NCBI GenBank assembly: GCA_905480195.1
Contig: CAJQPN010000048.1
Location: 1 to 64,000 of the forward strand
Source of the DNA: an uncultured Acidimicrobiales bacterium
Lineage (GTDB): Bacteria > Actinomycetota > Acidimicrobiia > Acidimicrobiales > Aldehydirespiratoraceae
Length of the DNA: 64,000 nt
Direction of reading: 5' to 3'
How positions within the stretch are numbered: the first letter of the stretch is position 1; every line of letters starts with the position of its first letter. Below are positions 63,963-64,000 of the stretch, piece after piece. Made by a program: the position numbers and the translations under genes. The notes beneath the pieces were generated by a model. That model saw only the letters and a list, made by a program, of their open reading frames with translations, did not search any database and was not told the DNA's origin.

Positions 63963-64000
63963 ACCGAACAATACCGTGAGCGGCGTAAACGGTCGTTAAC

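Overview
The window is GC-rich DNA with high GC at third codon positions, dense gene packing (many ATGA/GTGA start-stop overlaps), frequent GTG starts, and many start codons only 6-8 bases after a TANNNT -10 element (leaderless mRNAs). A bacterial proteasome activator (Bpa) gene ending in a GQYL-like tail points to an actinobacterium. Marine or freshwater Acidimicrobiia-type is my inference from the overall gene content, not proven here. I see no rRNA, tRNA, CRISPR array or insertion sequence.

1-8055 (minus strand): a myo-inositol type catabolic and uptake operon. In transcription order it runs iolE-like inosose dehydratase/isomerase, sugar-binding lipoprotein, a very long RbsC-type permease, a single-domain ABC ATPase, iolC, iolB, a D-2-hydroxyacid dehydrogenase and the start of a Gfo/Idh/MocA dehydrogenase cut by the window edge. 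It is divided from a divergent LacI-family regulator by a perfect 18-bp palindromic operator with a TTGACA -35 beside it.

8056-15710 (plus): LacI regulator, histidine-box fatty acid hydroxylase, PhyH-like dioxygenase, Gfo/Idh/MocA oxidoreductase, ROK sugar kinase lacking its zinc cysteines, xylose isomerase and xylulokinase. This is probably one long sugar/lipid-related unit.

15711-23656: ilvD, a TetR regulator with a Bcr/CflA-type MFS pump, arylamine N-acetyltransferase overlapping head-to-head with an aminotransferase, an FAH-family hydrolase, aroK, and a decayed DUF1343/NamZ gene.

23657-27599 (plus): quinone oxidoreductase, a two-part AhpD/carboxymuconolactone-decarboxylase-like gene that is best read as ONE selenoprotein (in-frame UGA in a CxxU motif, followed by a 10-bp SECIS-like hairpin), a SnoaL-like protein and an acyl-CoA ligase. 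The selenoprotein is the most important observation in the window.

27600-40300: N-terminally extended GAPDH, SRPBCC protein, SDRs, NagZ-like GH3 hydrolase on a Ser/Thr stalk, EngB GTPase, aldo/keto reductase, FKBP, P450, and an envelope glycosylation block (GT39-type transferase, polyprenyl-phosphate GT2, flippase-like membrane protein, methyltransferase).

40300-50660: typA, a large secreted TAP-like hydrolase, bpa, SDR, VOC protein, rhomboid protease, pyrC-pyrE, an exonuclease III (xth) pseudogene and a poly-Thr GDPD lipoprotein.

50660-64000: cytosine deaminase, TauD-type dioxygenase, MFS transporter, LysR regulator divergent from a complete soxBDAG sarcosine oxidase operon, a class V PLP enzyme, a FabH/KAS III-type synthase divergent from an M20 peptidase, and an SDR.
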